A DNA stretch of 64,000 bases, taken from Streptococcus oralis (GTDB lineage: Bacteria; Bacillota; Bacilli; Lactobacillales; Streptococcaceae). Below the pieces are notes generated by a model that made no database searches, had not been told where the DNA came from, and worked only from the letters and a program-made list of their open reading frames with translations. Shown here in pieces: positions 45,280 through 55,319 of this stretch (position 1 is the stretch's first letter; every line of letters starts with the position of its first letter). The stretch covers positions 372,001 to 436,000 of the forward strand of contig NZ_CP066059.1 of the NCBI RefSeq assembly GCF_016127915.1, in the 5' to 3' direction. Both the position numbers and the translations under genes were made by a program.

Positions 45280-48200
45280 CTAGATCGCTTCTGTGACAAA
45301 ACTACGACTTTCTAGCACCTTGAGCATGGCATTTGCTGTGTCTAGGGCTGTGAAGAGGGGCACACCGTGTTCAATGGCTGAACGGCGAATTTGCTCACCA
45401 TCTTCGTCAGCAGTTCGTTTGGTTCCGACAGTATTGATAATCGCTTGGATTTTTCCTTTGCGAACAAAGCTTGGGATATCCTGTTCATCGTCACCAATCT
45501 TACCAACAGGTTGAGCTTGAAGTCCATGACTAGCAAAGAAGGCTGCTGTCCCTTCTGTCGCGAGAATACCATAACCGATATTTTGGAAACGACAAGCCAA
45601 ATCCAGGGCTTCATCTTTGGCATCATCAGCGATGGTAAAGACAACATTTCCAAAGGTTGGCAAGTGTAGGTAGGAAGCTTCAAAAGCCTTGTAGAGAGCT
45701 TTTTCCAAAGTAGTATCAGAACCCATAACTTCCCCTGTTGACTTCATTTCAGGCCCGAGCAAGCTATCTACCTTAGCTAGTTTCGTAAAGGAGAAGACAG
45801 GCGCCTTGATATGAACGCGAGTACTTTCTGGATAAAGTCCATCTTGGTAGCCAAGTTCTTCAAGACTTTGACCAAGAATGAGCTTAGTTGCTACCTGAGC
45901 CATAGGGATATTGGTTACCTTAGAAAGGAATGGCACCGTACGGCTGGCACGTGGATTGACCTCAATAACGTAGACTTTTTCATCCTTGATGACAAACTGG
46001 ATGTTCATCATTCCAAGACAGTTAAGGCCAATTGCTAGACGTTTAGTATAGTCAGCGATGGTTTCCTGCACCTTTTGCGACAAGGTTTGTGGAGGATAAA
46101 CGGCCATGGAGTCACCTGAGTGGACACCGGCTCGTTCGATATGCTCCATGATACCAGGGATAAGGACATTTTCTCCATCTGAGATAGCATCAACTTCACA
46201 CTCTTGCCCAACGATGTAAGAGTCAACGAGAACTGGATGGTCTGGACTTGCCTTAACAGCGGTACGCATATAAGAGCGAAGGTCTTCTTCGTTTTCTACG
46301 ATTTCCATAGCACGTCCACCCAAAACATAAGATGGGCGAACGAGGACTGGGAAACCAATCTTGCGAGCTGCCAGCACTGCTTCTTCTTCGTTGGTAGCTG
46401 TTTGTCCTGGTGGCTGCGGAATATCTAAATCTTTGAGGGCTTGCTCAAAGAGGTCGCGGTCTTCCGCACGGTCTAGGTCAGCAACTTGTGTACCAAGAAT
46501 GGTCACTCCTGCTTTTGCCAAGGGCTCTGCAAGGTTGATAGCTGTTTGACCACCGAACTGAACGATGACGCCTTTTGGTTGCTCAAGGTCAATGACATTC
46601 ATGACATCTTCAAACGTCAATGGTTCAAAGTAAAGCTTGTCAGACACAGAGAAGTCCGTTGAAACAGTCTCTGGGTTTGAGTTCATGATGATTGCTTCGT
46701 AGCCAGCAGCCTGAATCGCCTTAACAGAGTGAACGGTTGCGTAGTCAAACTCAACCCCTTGTCCGATACGGATTGGACCTGAACCTAAGACAAGCACAGA
46801 TTCCTTATCAGACTTGATAGACTCGTTTTCCCAGCCATAGGTTGAATAGAAATATGGTGTTTCAGAGTCAAACTCTGCCGCACAGGTATCGACCATTTTA
46901 TAGACTGGGACAATTTTGTTTTCCAAGCGAAGTTGGCGAACTTTCTCAGCTGTCGTTTTCCAGAGTTCAGCAATCTTACGGTCTGAGAAACCATTAAGTT
47001 TAGCTGTTTTTAAGACTTCTAGATCTTGTGGATGGGCACCCAATTCTTGCTCGATTTCAAAGATATGCAAGAGTTTATCCAGATAGAAGATATCAATCTT
47101 AGTCAATTCAGCAATTTCCTCTGGTGTGTAACCACGGCGAATGGCTTCTGACACGTAGAAGAGACGATCATCTTGGGCTTTCACAACCTTTTCAATCAAG
47201 GCATCATCAGAAACGGTTGCTAGTTCAGGCATTTCATTATGGTGAACCCCAATTTCAAGTGAACGACAGGCTTTTAGAAGAGACTCCTCAATGTTACGAC
47301 CGATGGCCATAACTTCTCCAGTCGCCTTCATCTGAGTACCAAGACGACGTTCCCCTTTTTCAAACTTGTCAAATGGGAAACGTGGAATCTTAGCAACGAC
47401 GTAGTCAAGGGCTGGTTCAAACATAGCATAGGTTGAACCTGTGACTGGGTTGATGACCTCATCCAAGGTCAAACCGACAGCAATCTTGGCAGCCAATTTG
47501 GCAATCGGGTAACCCGTCGCCTTAGAAGCAAGGGCTGACGAACGTGATACACGGGGGTTTACTTCGATGACATAGTACTTGAAGCTGTGCGGATCAAGGG
47601 CTAGTTGAACATTACATCCACCTTCAATTTTGAGGGCACGAATAATGCTCAAGCTAGCGTCACGAAGCATTTGGTTTTCATAGTCTGACATGGTTTGGGC
47701 AGGGGCAAATACGATAGAATCTCCTGTATGAATCCCAACTGGGTCAAAGTTTTCCATGTTACAAACAACCAAAGCATTATCAGCTGAGTCGCGCATGACT
47801 TCGTACTCGATTTCCTTGAAACCTGCAATCGAACGCTCAATCAAACATTGGGTAACAGGTGACAGTTTCAACCCATTTTCAGCGATTTCACGTAGTTCTT
47901 CTTCGTTGGCACACATACCACCACCAGTACCACCAAGGGTAAAGGCTGGACGGACAATGACTGGGTATCCAATTGTCGCTGCAAAGGCAACTGCTTCTTC
48001 TACTGTGTTGACAATTTCAGATTCAGGAATTGGTTGCTCAAGCTCTTCCATCAATTGTTTAAAGAGGTCACGGTCCTCTGCTTGGTCAATGGCAGACAAT
48101 TTAGTTCCGAGAAGTTCTACTCCCAATTCATCTAGAATACCGTTTTTAGACAATTCCATGGCCATATTGAGCCCTGTTTGACCACCAAGAGTTGGAAGCA

Positions 48201-48456
48201 AGGCATCTGGACGTTCCTTACGAAGAATACGTGTCACAAACTCCAGTGTAATCGGTTCGATGTAGACCTTGTCCGCAATCTCCTTGTCCGTCATGATAGT
48301 CGCAGGGTTTGAGTTCACCAAGACAACCTCATAACCTTCCTCTTTCAAAGACAAGCAGGCCTGGGTCCCAGCATAGTCAAACTCAGCAGCCTGACCAATA
48401 ATAATCGGACCAGAACCAATCACCATAATTTTTTGAATATCAGTACGTTTAGGCAT
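45280..48456 (-). CDS. carB: carbamoyl-phosphate synthase large subunit
   Basis: Makes carbamoyl phosphate from glutamine-derived ammonia, bicarbonate and two ATP for pyrimidine and arginine synthesis. The 1058-residue protein has the two ATP-grasp halves, starting [20 protein letters not shown] and, at about residue 550, [20 protein letters not shown]. The C-terminal MGS allosteric domain follows ([28 protein letters not shown]). Last gene of pyrR-pyrB-carA-carB, but separated from carA by 444 bp. Confidence 0.98.
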   Translation of the reverse strand: MPKRTDIQKIMVIGSGPIIIGQAAEFDYAGTQACLSLKEEGYEVVLVNSNPATIMTDKEIADKVYIEPITLEFVTRILRKERPDALLPTLGGQTGLNMAMELSKNGILDELGVELLGTKLSAIDQAEDRDLFKQLMEELEQPIPESEIVNTVEEAVAFAATIGYPVIVRPAFTLGGTGGGMCANEEELREIAENGLKLSPVTQCLIERSIAGFKEIEYEVMRDSADNALVVCNMENFDPVGIHTGDSIVFAPAQTMSDYENQMLRDASLSIIRALKIEGGCNVQLALDPHSFKYYVIEVNPRVSRSSALASKATGYPIAKLAAKIAVGLTLDEVINPVTGSTYAMFEPALDYVVAKIPRFPFDKFEKGERRLGTQMKATGEVMAIGRNIEESLLKACRSLEIGVHHNEMPELATVSDDALIEKVVKAQDDRLFYVSEAIRRGYTPEEIAELTKIDIFYLDKLLHIFEIEQELGAHPQDLEVLKTAKLNGFSDRKIAELWKTTAEKVRQLRLENKIVPVYKMVDTCAAEFDSETPYFYSTYGWENESIKSDKESVLVLGSGPIRIGQGVEFDYATVHSVKAIQAAGYEAIIMNSNPETVSTDFSVSDKLYFEPLTFEDVMNVIDLEQPKGVIVQFGGQTAINLAEPLAKAGVTILGTQVADLDRAEDRDLFEQALKDLDIPQPPGQTATNEEEAVLAARKIGFPVLVRPSYVLGGRAMEIVENEEDLRSYMRTAVKASPDHPVLVDSYIVGQECEVDAISDGENVLIPGIMEHIERAGVHSGDSMAVYPPQTLSQKVQETIADYTKRLAIGLNCLGMMNIQFVIKDEKVYVIEVNPRASRTVPFLSKVTNIPMAQVATKLILGQSLEELGYQDGLYPESTRVHIKAPVFSFTKLAKVDSLLGPEMKSTGEVMGSDTTLEKALYKAFEASYLHLPTFGNVVFTIADDAKDEALDLACRFQNIGYGILATEGTAAFFASHGLQAQPVGKIGDDEQDIPSFVRKGKIQAIINTVGTKRTADEDGEQIRRSAIEHGVPLFTALDTANAMLKVLESRSFVTEAI

Positions 48457-48900
48457 TTATAAGATATTAAGGGCGTCAAGCGGACAAAGCTAAAATAGGA
48501 GTTATGACGAAGAACTATCAGTTCTAGGAATAACTATCTTTTTAGCACCGTCCGTAGCCCGTATTCAGTTCAGCAAATACGGAGCACCCTTCTCCTTTCT
48601 ATTCGGCAACTCTCGGGTTGCCATTAAATAAATTCTCCGACGATTTTTTAGAGAAACGATATTTTTCGATAAAAAATCTAGTGCAGGGAGTTTTTAGTTC
48701 GCCTGATAGCGACTAAAAGAAACGACCTGCCTTTCTATTCGTCGCCTCACAGAGCGACATTAAATAAGATACAAAGTACGAATAGAAAGCGATTGAATTT
48801 TAGGAAACCAAGGATAGCAATCCTTCCTTGGTTTCTCTAAATTCCGAGCTTTCCGTCCGTGTTCAGTTACATAAATTCTCCGACGAGCTTTTGCTCGTTC
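48457..48900. other. 444-bp structured, repeat-bearing gap between carA and carB
   Basis: No credible coding frame. Several inverted repeats are visible. 48731-48742 CTTTCTATTCGT and 48778-48789 ACGAATAGAAAG form a perfect 12-bp pair around an inner GTCGC/GCGAC hairpin. 48606-48624 has GGCAACTCTCGGGTTGCC, and 48804-48836 has a GAAACCAAGGA / TCCTTGGTTTC stem. Modules recur: CTTTCTATTCG-hairpin-ATTAAATAA at 48596 and 48731, AAATTCTCCGACGA at about 48630 and 48875, and CCGTCCGT at about 48548 and 48854. Genes of one pathway flank it on the same strand, so it is inside a transcribed region. Confidence 0.75.
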
Positions 48901-49980
48901 TTAATTTGATTGTTTAAAGGCTTCCATCATCTCAATAAACTCGTCAAATAGGTAGCTAGCGTCGTGTGGACCAGGAGCTGCATCTGGGTGGAATTGAACA
49001 GAGAAACCTGGTTGGTATCTGTGGCGAACTCCTTCAACTGATTTGTCATTGATTTCTTCGTGGGTGATAATCAAATGCTCTGGCAAATCCTCACGGCTGA
49101 CTGCGTAACCATGGTTCTGGCTAGTAAAGTCTACGCGTCCTGTTGCAATTTCACGTACCGCGTGGTTAAATCCTCGGTGACCAAATTTCATCTTGTAGGT
49201 CTTAGCCCCGTTTGCCATAGCAAAGAGTTGGTGTCCCATACAAATTCCGAAGATTGGAATTTTTCCTTGCACACCACGAATCATCTCCAGTGCTTCTGGA
49301 ACGTCTTCTGGGTTACCTGGTCCATTTGACAACATAACTCCGTCAGGATTAAGGTGGAGAATTTCTTCTGCTGTTGTTGAATAAGGAACAACCGTAACGT
49401 TACAGTTACGCTTAGAAAGTTCACGTAAGATTGAGTGCTTGAGACCAAAGTCTACTAAGACCACACTCAAACCAACTCCTGGAGCTGGATAGGAAGTTTT
49501 AGTAGAAACCTGCTTGATATTATCTGTCGGCAAGACTGTTGCTTGGAGCTGGTCCGTCACATGGTCCATACTGTCTCCAACATGGGTCAAGGTTGCACGC
49601 ATAGTACCATTCTTACGGATAATCTTGGTAAGTGCACGCGTATCAATCCCTGAGATACCTGGAATTTTCTTGGCTTTCAAGAATTCGTCCAAGGTCATTT
49701 GGTTGCGCCAGTTACTAGCTCTACGTGCTTCTTCGAAAACAACGACTCCCTTACAAGTTGGAATAATGGATTCGTAATCATCACGGTTGATTCCATAATT
49801 TCCCACCAAAGGATAAGTAAAGGTCAAGATTTGTCCATTATAAGACTGGTCTGTAATGGATTCTTGGTAACCAGTCATCCCTGTGTTAAAGACGATTTCG
49901 CCTGTTACATCAATGTCTGCTCCGAAGGCCTTGCCTTCAAAAACTGTGCCATCTTCTAATACTAGAAGTCTTTTTGTCAT
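48901..49980 (-). CDS. carA: carbamoyl-phosphate synthase small subunit
   Basis: Glutamine amidotransferase subunit feeding ammonia to CarB. The 359-residue protein has an N-terminal domain ([21 protein letters not shown]) and a class I amidotransferase domain. The catalytic Cys is in [16 protein letters not shown] and the His in [16 protein letters not shown], where Asp replaces the more usual Glu. It follows pyrB by about 50 bp. Confidence 0.97.
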   Translation of the reverse strand: MTKRLLVLEDGTVFEGKAFGADIDVTGEIVFNTGMTGYQESITDQSYNGQILTFTYPLVGNYGINRDDYESIIPTCKGVVVFEEARRASNWRNQMTLDEFLKAKKIPGISGIDTRALTKIIRKNGTMRATLTHVGDSMDHVTDQLQATVLPTDNIKQVSTKTSYPAPGVGLSVVLVDFGLKHSILRELSKRNCNVTVVPYSTTAEEILHLNPDGVMLSNGPGNPEDVPEALEMIRGVQGKIPIFGICMGHQLFAMANGAKTYKMKFGHRGFNHAVREIATGRVDFTSQNHGYAVSREDLPEHLIITHEEINDKSVEGVRHRYQPGFSVQFHPDAAPGPHDASYLFDEFIEMMEAFKQSN

Positions 49981-50029
49981 ATTTTCACCTCTCGTGGACG
50001 CTCACTGGCGTCTTTTAACGTCTTGTGTT

Positions 50030-50953
50030 TTAGTTGGCGTTTCTACTCGCCAATACGGATTCTAAGATTGCCATTCGAACAAAGACACCGTTGGTCATTT
50101 GTCGGACAATGCGTGATTTTGGTGCTTCAACCAAGTGGTCAGCAATTTCCACATCTCGATTCACTGGAGCAGGATGCATAATGATTGCTGTTTCTTTTAA
50201 GCGATTATAGCGCTCTTGGTTCAAACCGTGTTGAGCATGGTAGTCTTCTTTTGAAAAGACCGCTCCACTTTCGTGGCGTTCATGTTGAACGCGGAGTAAC
50301 ATCAAAACATCCACCTGATCAACAATCTCATCAATAGTTACAAACTGTCCATAGTCCGCAAACTCTTGACTTCTCCATTCCTCAGGTCCTGCAAAGAACA
50401 GTTCAGCTCCCAAGCGTTTCAAAATCTGCATATTGGATTTGGCAACGCGTGAGTGGTCCAAGTCGCCTGCAATAGCGACCTTGAGCCCCTCAAAGTGACC
50501 AAATTCCTCATAAATGGTCATCAAATCAAGCAAGCTCTGACTAGGATGTTGACCCGAGCCGTCTCCACCATTGATGATGGAAGTCGTAATCGACGGACTC
50601 GCAATCAACTCTCTGTAGTAATCGACCTCTGGGTGGCGAATCACACAGACATCCACTCCTAGAGCAGATAGAGTCAAAATGGTGTCATAAAGTGTCTCAC
50701 CCTTATTGACCGAACTAGTCTTCACATCAAAGTCCAGTCGCTCCAAGCCTAGCTTAATCTCTGCCACTTCAAAAGACTTATGTGTTCGTGTAGAATCTTC
50801 AAAGAAGAGATTCGATACAATAGGTTTGTTCTCGTAGGGAAGTTGGGCTCCGTTTTTAAACTCAATCCCTCGTTTGATCAATTTCATCACTTGATCAACT
50901 GTAAGGTCTTCCATGGAAACCACATGGTTCAATGCTTGTTGATTTTCTGACAT
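50030..50953 (-). CDS. pyrB: aspartate carbamoyltransferase catalytic subunit
   Basis: Condenses carbamoyl phosphate with aspartate, the committed pyrimidine step. The 307-residue protein has the carbamoyl phosphate motif [28 protein letters not shown] and the aspartate-domain MLLRVQHER. No regulatory PyrI is present, as usual in Firmicutes. It follows pyrR by 18 bp. Confidence 0.97.
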   Translation of the reverse strand: MSENQQALNHVVSMEDLTVDQVMKLIKRGIEFKNGAQLPYENKPIVSNLFFEDSTRTHKSFEVAEIKLGLERLDFDVKTSSVNKGETLYDTILTLSALGVDVCVIRHPEVDYYRELIASPSITTSIINGGDGSGQHPSQSLLDLMTIYEEFGHFEGLKVAIAGDLDHSRVAKSNMQILKRLGAELFFAGPEEWRSQEFADYGQFVTIDEIVDQVDVLMLLRVQHERHESGAVFSKEDYHAQHGLNQERYNRLKETAIIMHPAPVNRDVEIADHLVEAPKSRIVRQMTNGVFVRMAILESVLASRNAN

Positions 50954-50971
50954 GGCTACTCCTTCAGCTTT

Positions 50972-51493
50972 CTAAGCTTCTTCAGTAATCAGAACTCTGT
51001 CTTGGCCATCAAGTTCTGTCATCTCTACGATGATTTCTTCAGAACGACTGGTTGGGATATTTTTCCCAACGTAATCTGGACGGATAGGCAATTCTCTATG
51101 TCCACGGTCAACTAGCACCGCAAGACTCACGCGCGCAGGACGACCATGGCCAACAATATTATCAATAGCAGCACGGATAGTACGGCCTGTATAGAGTACA
51201 TCATCCACCAAGATAACTTCACGGTCTGTCACATCAACAGAAATCAAAGAAGTATCTTCTCCGCTTTTAACATCGTCACGGAAAGGCTTGGTGTCCAATT
51301 CCACAACAGGAACAGTGATATTTTCCAACTGCTCCAAGCGTTCTTTGATACGATGAGCGATGAAAACACCACGCGTTTTTATCCCTGCTAGGATAATTTT
51401 ATTCAAATCCTTATTGCGCTCGATAATCTCATAAGTAATTCGCGTAATCGCTCGTTTGACAGTCAATTCGTCTACAACTTCTTTTGTCTTCAT
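50972..51493 (-). CDS. pyrR: pyr operon attenuation regulator / uracil phosphoribosyltransferase
   Basis: RNA-binding attenuator protein that, with UMP, stabilises an anti-antiterminator; it also has weak UPRTase activity. The 173-residue protein begins [16 protein letters not shown] at 51493 (GGAGG upstream); the longer frame crosses the attenuator. The PRPP motif [17 protein letters not shown] is intact. First gene of pyrR-pyrB-carA-carB, preceded by its own target RNA. Confidence 0.97.
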   Translation of the reverse strand: MKTKEVVDELTVKRAITRITYEIIERNKDLNKIILAGIKTRGVFIAHRIKERLEQLENITVPVVELDTKPFRDDVKSGEDTSLISVDVTDREVILVDDVLYTGRTIRAAIDNIVGHGRPARVSLAVLVDRGHRELPIRPDYVGKNIPTSRSEEIIVEMTELDGQDRVLITEEA

Positions 51494-51648
51494 GACAAAC
51501 CTCCAAAAAGAAAAGTCTCCTTCTACAAGGAGACTTGAAATGTACAGCCAAGCGAGCCCTACTGTATACAGTATAGACTTCACCCTTCTACTTTATCATC
51601 GCGCTCCTTGCCTGCCTCACGGGACAGGTTTAAAGGACTATTTAGTTA
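51494..51648 (-). promoter_or_regulatory. PyrR-binding attenuator leader of pyrR-pyrB-carA-carB
   Basis: The leader holds a PyrR-binding loop at about 51602-51637 with GTGAGGCAGGCAAGG on the minus strand, matching the anti-antiterminator consensus. A rho-independent terminator follows at 51506-51536 (AAGTCTCC / GGAGACTT, then TTTTCTTTTT). With UMP, PyrR should favour termination. Confidence 0.88.
51506..51536 (-). terminator. terminator of the pyrR attenuator
   Basis: Minus strand AAGTCTCC / GGAGACTT with an eight-base loop and T-rich tail, just upstream of the pyrR ribosome binding site. Confidence 0.85.
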
Positions 51649-51654
51649 CCATTT

Positions 51655-51683
51655 ACTATAGCACAAAGCACCCTTAAAATCAA
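51655..51683 (-). promoter_or_regulatory. pyr operon promoter
   Basis: Minus strand: -35 TTGATT (51683-51678), 17-bp spacer ending TGC, -10 TATAGT (51660-51655). Confidence 0.8.
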
Positions 51684-51706
51684 GCAAAAACTTTTTCCGA
51701 GTCCCC

Positions 51707-52336
51707 TTAAACATTACTAAAATCATATAATTGGGGATAGTGATCGCATTCTGGATTTTTGGGATGACAGATAGCTCGTCCAAAGTAAATCATGGCCTGG
51801 TGGGCTGCTAACCACTCTTCTGGTGGTAGGACGTCCATGACACGTTTTTCTACTTCAAGTGGTGTAGCTGATTTTTTAACGATATCGTGATGCTTACAGA
51901 TACGCTCCACATGAGTATCCACTGCAAAAGCAGGAATTCCAAACCCCACACTCATGACGACATTTGCTGTTTTGCGACCAACACCCGCTAGACTTTCTAA
52001 TTCCTCTCGTGTCTGAGGCACTTGACCGTCAAAATCGTCTAGTAACTGTTGGGCACATTTTTTAAGGAATTTAGCCTTATTTCGATACAGTCCCAAGCGA
52101 GAAATGTGTGAAGCAATTTCACTCTCTGTTGCTACAGACATGGCTTGTGGTGTCGGAAAGGTAGCAAAGAGACCTGGTGTGGCCTTATTTACCGCTGCAT
52201 CTGTGGTCTGGGCTGACAGCATCACTGCAACCAAGAGTTCAAAATGATTGGTAAAATCAAGACTAGGCTTAGCATCTGGAAAAAGGGCAATAATTTCCTC
52301 TATGACATGACGGGCACGTTTCTTGGATAAAACCAT
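51707..52336 (-). CDS. nth: endonuclease III, lacking two cluster cysteines
   Basis: Base-excision repair glycosylase/AP lyase for oxidised pyrimidines. The 209-residue protein has the helix-hairpin-helix LAGVGRKTANVVMSVGFG with the catalytic Lys, and the Asp in PAFAVDTHVERI. The C-terminal iron-sulfur pattern C-X6-C-X2-C-X5-C is incomplete: only ICHPKNPEC remains, and the next expected Cys is Tyr. The protein ends soon after. Related streptococcal proteins, as I recall, look similar. It directly follows the DUF177 gene. Confidence 0.92.
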   Translation of the reverse strand: MVLSKKRARHVIEEIIALFPDAKPSLDFTNHFELLVAVMLSAQTTDAAVNKATPGLFATFPTPQAMSVATESEIASHISRLGLYRNKAKFLKKCAQQLLDDFDGQVPQTREELESLAGVGRKTANVVMSVGFGIPAFAVDTHVERICKHHDIVKKSATPLEVEKRVMDVLPPEEWLAAHQAMIYFGRAICHPKNPECDHYPQLYDFSNV

Positions 52337-52879
52337 CTACTCGTCTCCATCAAACAGTCCTTGCAAGCCAGCAAATGGACTGTTTTCTTCTTTCTTGACT
52401 GCTTGTTGAGCTTGATATTCGTCTTCAGTCATGATTTGCCAGTCATTTCCTGACACAAAACCTTGGCCCGCCTCTTCTTCTGCCGTCAAGACCTTGATAG
52501 GGATATTGAGCAGAATATTATCTGCTACGCTCTCAGCAAGGTCGATTTCTCCATTGTCGATAGGCAAGACCAAATCATCATCTAGAACTTCCTGGTCCAG
52601 TTGGTTGGTCGCTCCTTCCATGAAAACTTCTGTGACTGGATAAGACTCAGCCAACTCAACTGGCTCCATACTGCGGCTGGAAGCAAGGACAATGGTATAT
52701 GACAACTGATAGTCTAAGAAATACAGACGGTCTTCGTACTGTACCTTCCCCACTGCAAGGATATCTTTGACATCTAAAATCTCTTGGTTCCGTTTACGCA
52801 AGTCTGCAGCCAGGTCTAAAGTTTGTTCAAAGTGTAGGCCTTCAGGCTGCTTACGAATTTCTTGAATATTTAACTTCAT
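52337..52879 (-). CDS. DUF177 family protein (YceD-like)
   Basis: 180-residue acidic protein of the DUF177/YceD family, associated elsewhere with ribosomal protein L32 and 23S rRNA. Here rpmF is not adjacent. Family features are the N-terminal MKLNIQEIRKQPEGLHFEQ, DYQLSYTIVLASSRSMEPV and a long acidic middle. It lacks the four Cys of the bacterial consensus. Adjacent to nth with no gap, so co-transcribed. Confidence 0.85.
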   Translation of the reverse strand: MKLNIQEIRKQPEGLHFEQTLDLAADLRKRNQEILDVKDILAVGKVQYEDRLYFLDYQLSYTIVLASSRSMEPVELAESYPVTEVFMEGATNQLDQEVLDDDLVLPIDNGEIDLAESVADNILLNIPIKVLTAEEEAGQGFVSGNDWQIMTEDEYQAQQAVKKEENSPFAGLQGLFDGDE

Positions 52880-52981
52880 ATTTCCTCCATAAAGATGTAC
52901 TCACTTGATTATACCATGAAAAGGCTATAAGTCAGCTTTCCAAACTTTGATATTAAAATCTCATTTTTCAACATATTTACT

Positions 52982-53010
52982 ATGACAAATTTTTCTATAA
53001 GTGCTATACT
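52982..53010 (+). promoter_or_regulatory. promoter of the bacteriocin immunity gene
   Basis: -35 ATGACA (52982-52987), 17-bp spacer ending TGC, -10 TATACT (53005-53010), start codon at 53048 with AAGGAGG. Confidence 0.75.
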
Positions 53011-53047
53011 ATAGGCAAGAATACATCAGAGCAAGGAGGATACTCAT

Positions 53048-53377
53048 ATGGAAGACAAAGCACTCATCACTGAAACTTACCAACTCCTTTCCGAGTTAAA
53101 TAAAAGCTACCAAAGTTGCAAACAAGGAACAGCCGATGATCTTCGACTACAAGAGCTGCTGAACACTACTCTTAAGGAACTAAAAAAAGCAGAAAAGCTG
53201 GACAACAGTATCTTAATCGACCTTGAGAAATTTTACCAACGTACCAGTCTTCTTATTGGACTGGGTAGCCTAAAACTGAATGATCAAGCACGCGCCGCTT
53301 GGCGCAACTATGACAAGTTCCACTACGAACATGTCAAACACGTACTGACTCTCTATGGACCTGTTTTTGGATTTTAG
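53048..53377 (+). CDS. bacteriocin immunity protein, enterocin A immunity family
   Basis: 109-residue four-helix-bundle protein that protects against class II pediocin-like bacteriocins. Typical features are the start ALITETYQLLSELNKSY, LLNTTLKELKKAEKLD, and the C-terminal half with FYQRTSLLIGLGSLKLND and LTLYGPVFGF. No bacteriocin precursor gene is beside it, so it is an orphan immunity gene, common in mitis-group streptococci. Confidence 0.85.
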   Translation: MEDKALITETYQLLSELNKSYQSCKQGTADDLRLQELLNTTLKELKKAEKLDNSILIDLEKFYQRTSLLIGLGSLKLNDQARAAWRNYDKFHYEHVKHVLTLYGPVFGF

Positions 53378-53565
53378 AGTTTAGAATTTTGGATTTTCTA
53401 TTGACAAAATTTCCTGAAAGGTATAGGATAGAGGTACTAATACTCGGAGGTAAGGGAGACATGAACAACTAATCTATCAAATAAAGAACCTTTATTTAGT
53501 AGATCTTGTTTTTGTCTCTTTTTGTGTGCTCTTTTAATACTAGATTTTCTAGTATCTTGTCCCCA

Positions 53566-53661
53566 TTGAAAATCAAAAAACTAGAAAGCTAACCGTCTGC
53601 TCCTCCTGGGTTGGGTTAGGCAACTCCAAGCTAGTTTGACGAGTTTTTCAACGAGGATAAT
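53566..53661. repeat. BOX/MITE-like intergenic repeat with imperfect inverted ends
   Basis: The ends TTGAAAATCAAAAAACTAG and CTAGTTTGACGAGTTTTTCAA are imperfect inverted repeats of about 20 bp around a central stretch containing AAAGCTAACCG. It recalls short interspersed repeats of mitis-group genomes such as BOX, but I cannot confirm the family. Confidence 0.45.
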
Positions 53662-53683
53662 AGAGTTTTGACAGTGACTTTGG

Positions 53684-53713
53684 GCTCTACTAGATAAAGT
53701 AGAGCTTTTTGTT
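53684..53713 (+). terminator. terminator upstream of the ABC-F gene
   Basis: Stem GCTCTACT / AGTAGAGC with loop AGATAA, followed by TTTTTGTT, ending 34 bp before the ABC-F start. Either an attenuator for that gene or the end of the immunity transcript. Confidence 0.8.
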
Positions 53714-53746
53714 ATGCACTATCGACATTCTAGAAAGGGCAACAAT

Positions 53747-55273
53747 ATGATAAAAATCAATCATCTAACTATCACGCAAAACAAAGATCTACGAGATCTT
53801 GTATTTGACCTAACCATGACTATCCAAGACGGAGAAAAGGTTGCTATTATTGGTGAAGAAGGAAATGGCAAATCAACCTTGCTACGAGCTTTAATGGGGG
53901 AAGCTTTGCCTGATTTCACTATCAAGGGAGACATCCAGTCTGACCTTCAGTCACTGGCCTACATTCCTCAAAAGTTAGCTGAGGACCTGAAAAAAAGATC
54001 TCTACACGACTACTTCTTTTTAGATTCAGCTGATTTAGACTACAGCATTCTTTATCGTTTGGCGGAGGAGTTGCACTTTGATAGCGACCGTTTTGCTAGC
54101 GACCAAGAAATTGGCAGTCTATCAGGGGGCGAAGCTTTGAAAATTCAGCTCATTCACGAGTTAGCCAAACCTTTTGAGATTCTATTTTTAGATGAACCTT
54201 CAAACGACCTAGACCTTGAGACGGTTGATTGGCTAAAAGGTCAAATTCGAAAGATTAGGCAAACCGTTATTTTCATTTCCCATGATGAAGACTTTCTTTC
54301 TCAAACGGCAGATACTATTGTCCACTTGCGACTGGTCAAGCATCGGAAAGAAGCAGAAACGCTAGTCGAGCATTTAGACTATAATCGCTATAGTGACCAG
54401 AGAAAGGCTAATTTTGCCAGACAAAGCCAGCAAGCTGCTAACGACCAGAGAGCCTATAATAAAACCATGGAAAAACATCGTCGCGTTAAGCAGAATGTAG
54501 AAAATGCTTTGCGAAATACTAAAAATGATGTTGTTGGGCGCCTATTGGCTAAAAAGATGAAAAATGTACTCTCTCAAGAAAAACGCTTTGAAAAGGAAGC
54601 CCAGTCCATGACCCAAAAGCCACTTGACGAGGAACAAATCCAACTTTTCTTTTCAGATATCCAACCATTACCGGCTTCTAAAGTCTTAATCCAACTGGAA
54701 AAGGAAAATTTGTCCATTGGAGAGCGCGTTTTAGCTCAGGGGTTACAACTAACGGTCCGTGGCCAAGATAAAATCGGTATCATTGGGCCAAATGGTGTTG
54801 GGAAATCAACTCTGTTAGCCAAGTTGCAACAACTGCTCAGCGTCAAAAGAGAAATTTCGCTTGGTTTTATGCCACAAGATTACCACAAAAAACTGCAATT
54901 GAATTTATCTCCAGTAGCCTATCTCAGCCAGACAGGGCAAAAAGAGGAACTACAGAAAATCCAATCCCACCTAGCCAGTCTCAATTTCAGTTACCCAGAG
55001 ATGCACCACCAAATCCGCTCCCTATCTGGCGGGCAACAAGGTAAACTCCTACTTTTGGATTTAGTGTTGCGCAAACCAAACTTCCTCCTTCTGGATGAGC
55101 CTACACGTAATTTTTCTCCCACTTCTCAACCTGAAATCAGAAAACTATTTGGCTCCTATCCCGGCGGTCTGATCACTGTTTCACATGACAGACGCTTCTT
55201 AAAAGAGGTCTGTACGAGTATCTATCGTTTGACAGAAAATGGTTTGGAAGTCGTCGATTTACAAGACTTATAA
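53747..55273 (+). CDS. ABC-F ATPase (ribosome-associated type)
   Basis: 508-residue protein with two ABC domains and no membrane part, the ABC-F layout of ribosome-acting ATPases that include antibiotic-resistance proteins. First domain: IIGEEGNGKST, SLSGGEALK and FLDEPSNDLD. The linker of about residues 200-315 is Lys/Gln/Arg-rich. Second domain: IIGPNGVGKST, SLSGGQQGK and LLLDEPTRNFSPTS, with Arg-Asn-Phe-Ser in place of the usual Asn-(His/Asp)-Leu-Asp stretch. Start at ATG 53747 with AAAGGG. Which antibiotic or ribosome state it acts on cannot be read from sequence. Confidence 0.88.
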   Translation: MIKINHLTITQNKDLRDLVFDLTMTIQDGEKVAIIGEEGNGKSTLLRALMGEALPDFTIKGDIQSDLQSLAYIPQKLAEDLKKRSLHDYFFLDSADLDYSILYRLAEELHFDSDRFASDQEIGSLSGGEALKIQLIHELAKPFEILFLDEPSNDLDLETVDWLKGQIRKIRQTVIFISHDEDFLSQTADTIVHLRLVKHRKEAETLVEHLDYNRYSDQRKANFARQSQQAANDQRAYNKTMEKHRRVKQNVENALRNTKNDVVGRLLAKKMKNVLSQEKRFEKEAQSMTQKPLDEEQIQLFFSDIQPLPASKVLIQLEKENLSIGERVLAQGLQLTVRGQDKIGIIGPNGVGKSTLLAKLQQLLSVKREISLGFMPQDYHKKLQLNLSPVAYLSQTGQKEELQKIQSHLASLNFSYPEMHHQIRSLSGGQQGKLLLLDLVLRKPNFLLLDEPTRNFSPTSQPEIRKLFGSYPGGLITVSHDRRFLKEVCTSIYRLTENGLEVVDLQDL

Positions 55274-55289
55274 ATGTTGAACATAGCAA

Positions 55290-55319
55290 AAATCCAGAGA
55301 CACTTCTCTGGATTTTTTT
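55290..55319 (+). terminator. terminator after the ABC-F gene
   Basis: Stem AAATCCAGAGA / TCTCTGGATTT with loop CACT and a T-run. Nearly the same hairpin occurs at 56139-56167 after htpX. Confidence 0.85.

Larger units (their letters stand above)
53378..53746 (+). promoter_or_regulatory. attenuator-like leader of the ABC-F gene
   Basis: A 369-bp gap without a normal gene. It contains a sigma-A promoter (TTGACA 53401-53406, 17 bp, TAGGAT 53424-53429) and a GGAGG-type ribosome binding site with a three-codon ORF at 53461-53472 (Met-Asn-Asn-stop). There are hairpins at 53479-53498 (AAATAAAG / CTTTATTT) and 53536-53555 (ATACTAGA / TCTAGTAT), and a terminator at 53684-53713. The layout resembles ribosome-mediated attenuation of antibiotic-resistance ABC-F genes. 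Confidence 0.6.

Noticed and set aside
48777..48784. Exact competence box TACGAATA between carA and carB
   Set aside because: It points antisense to the pyr operon and is part of a 12-bp inverted repeat, so it is more likely chance within that structure.
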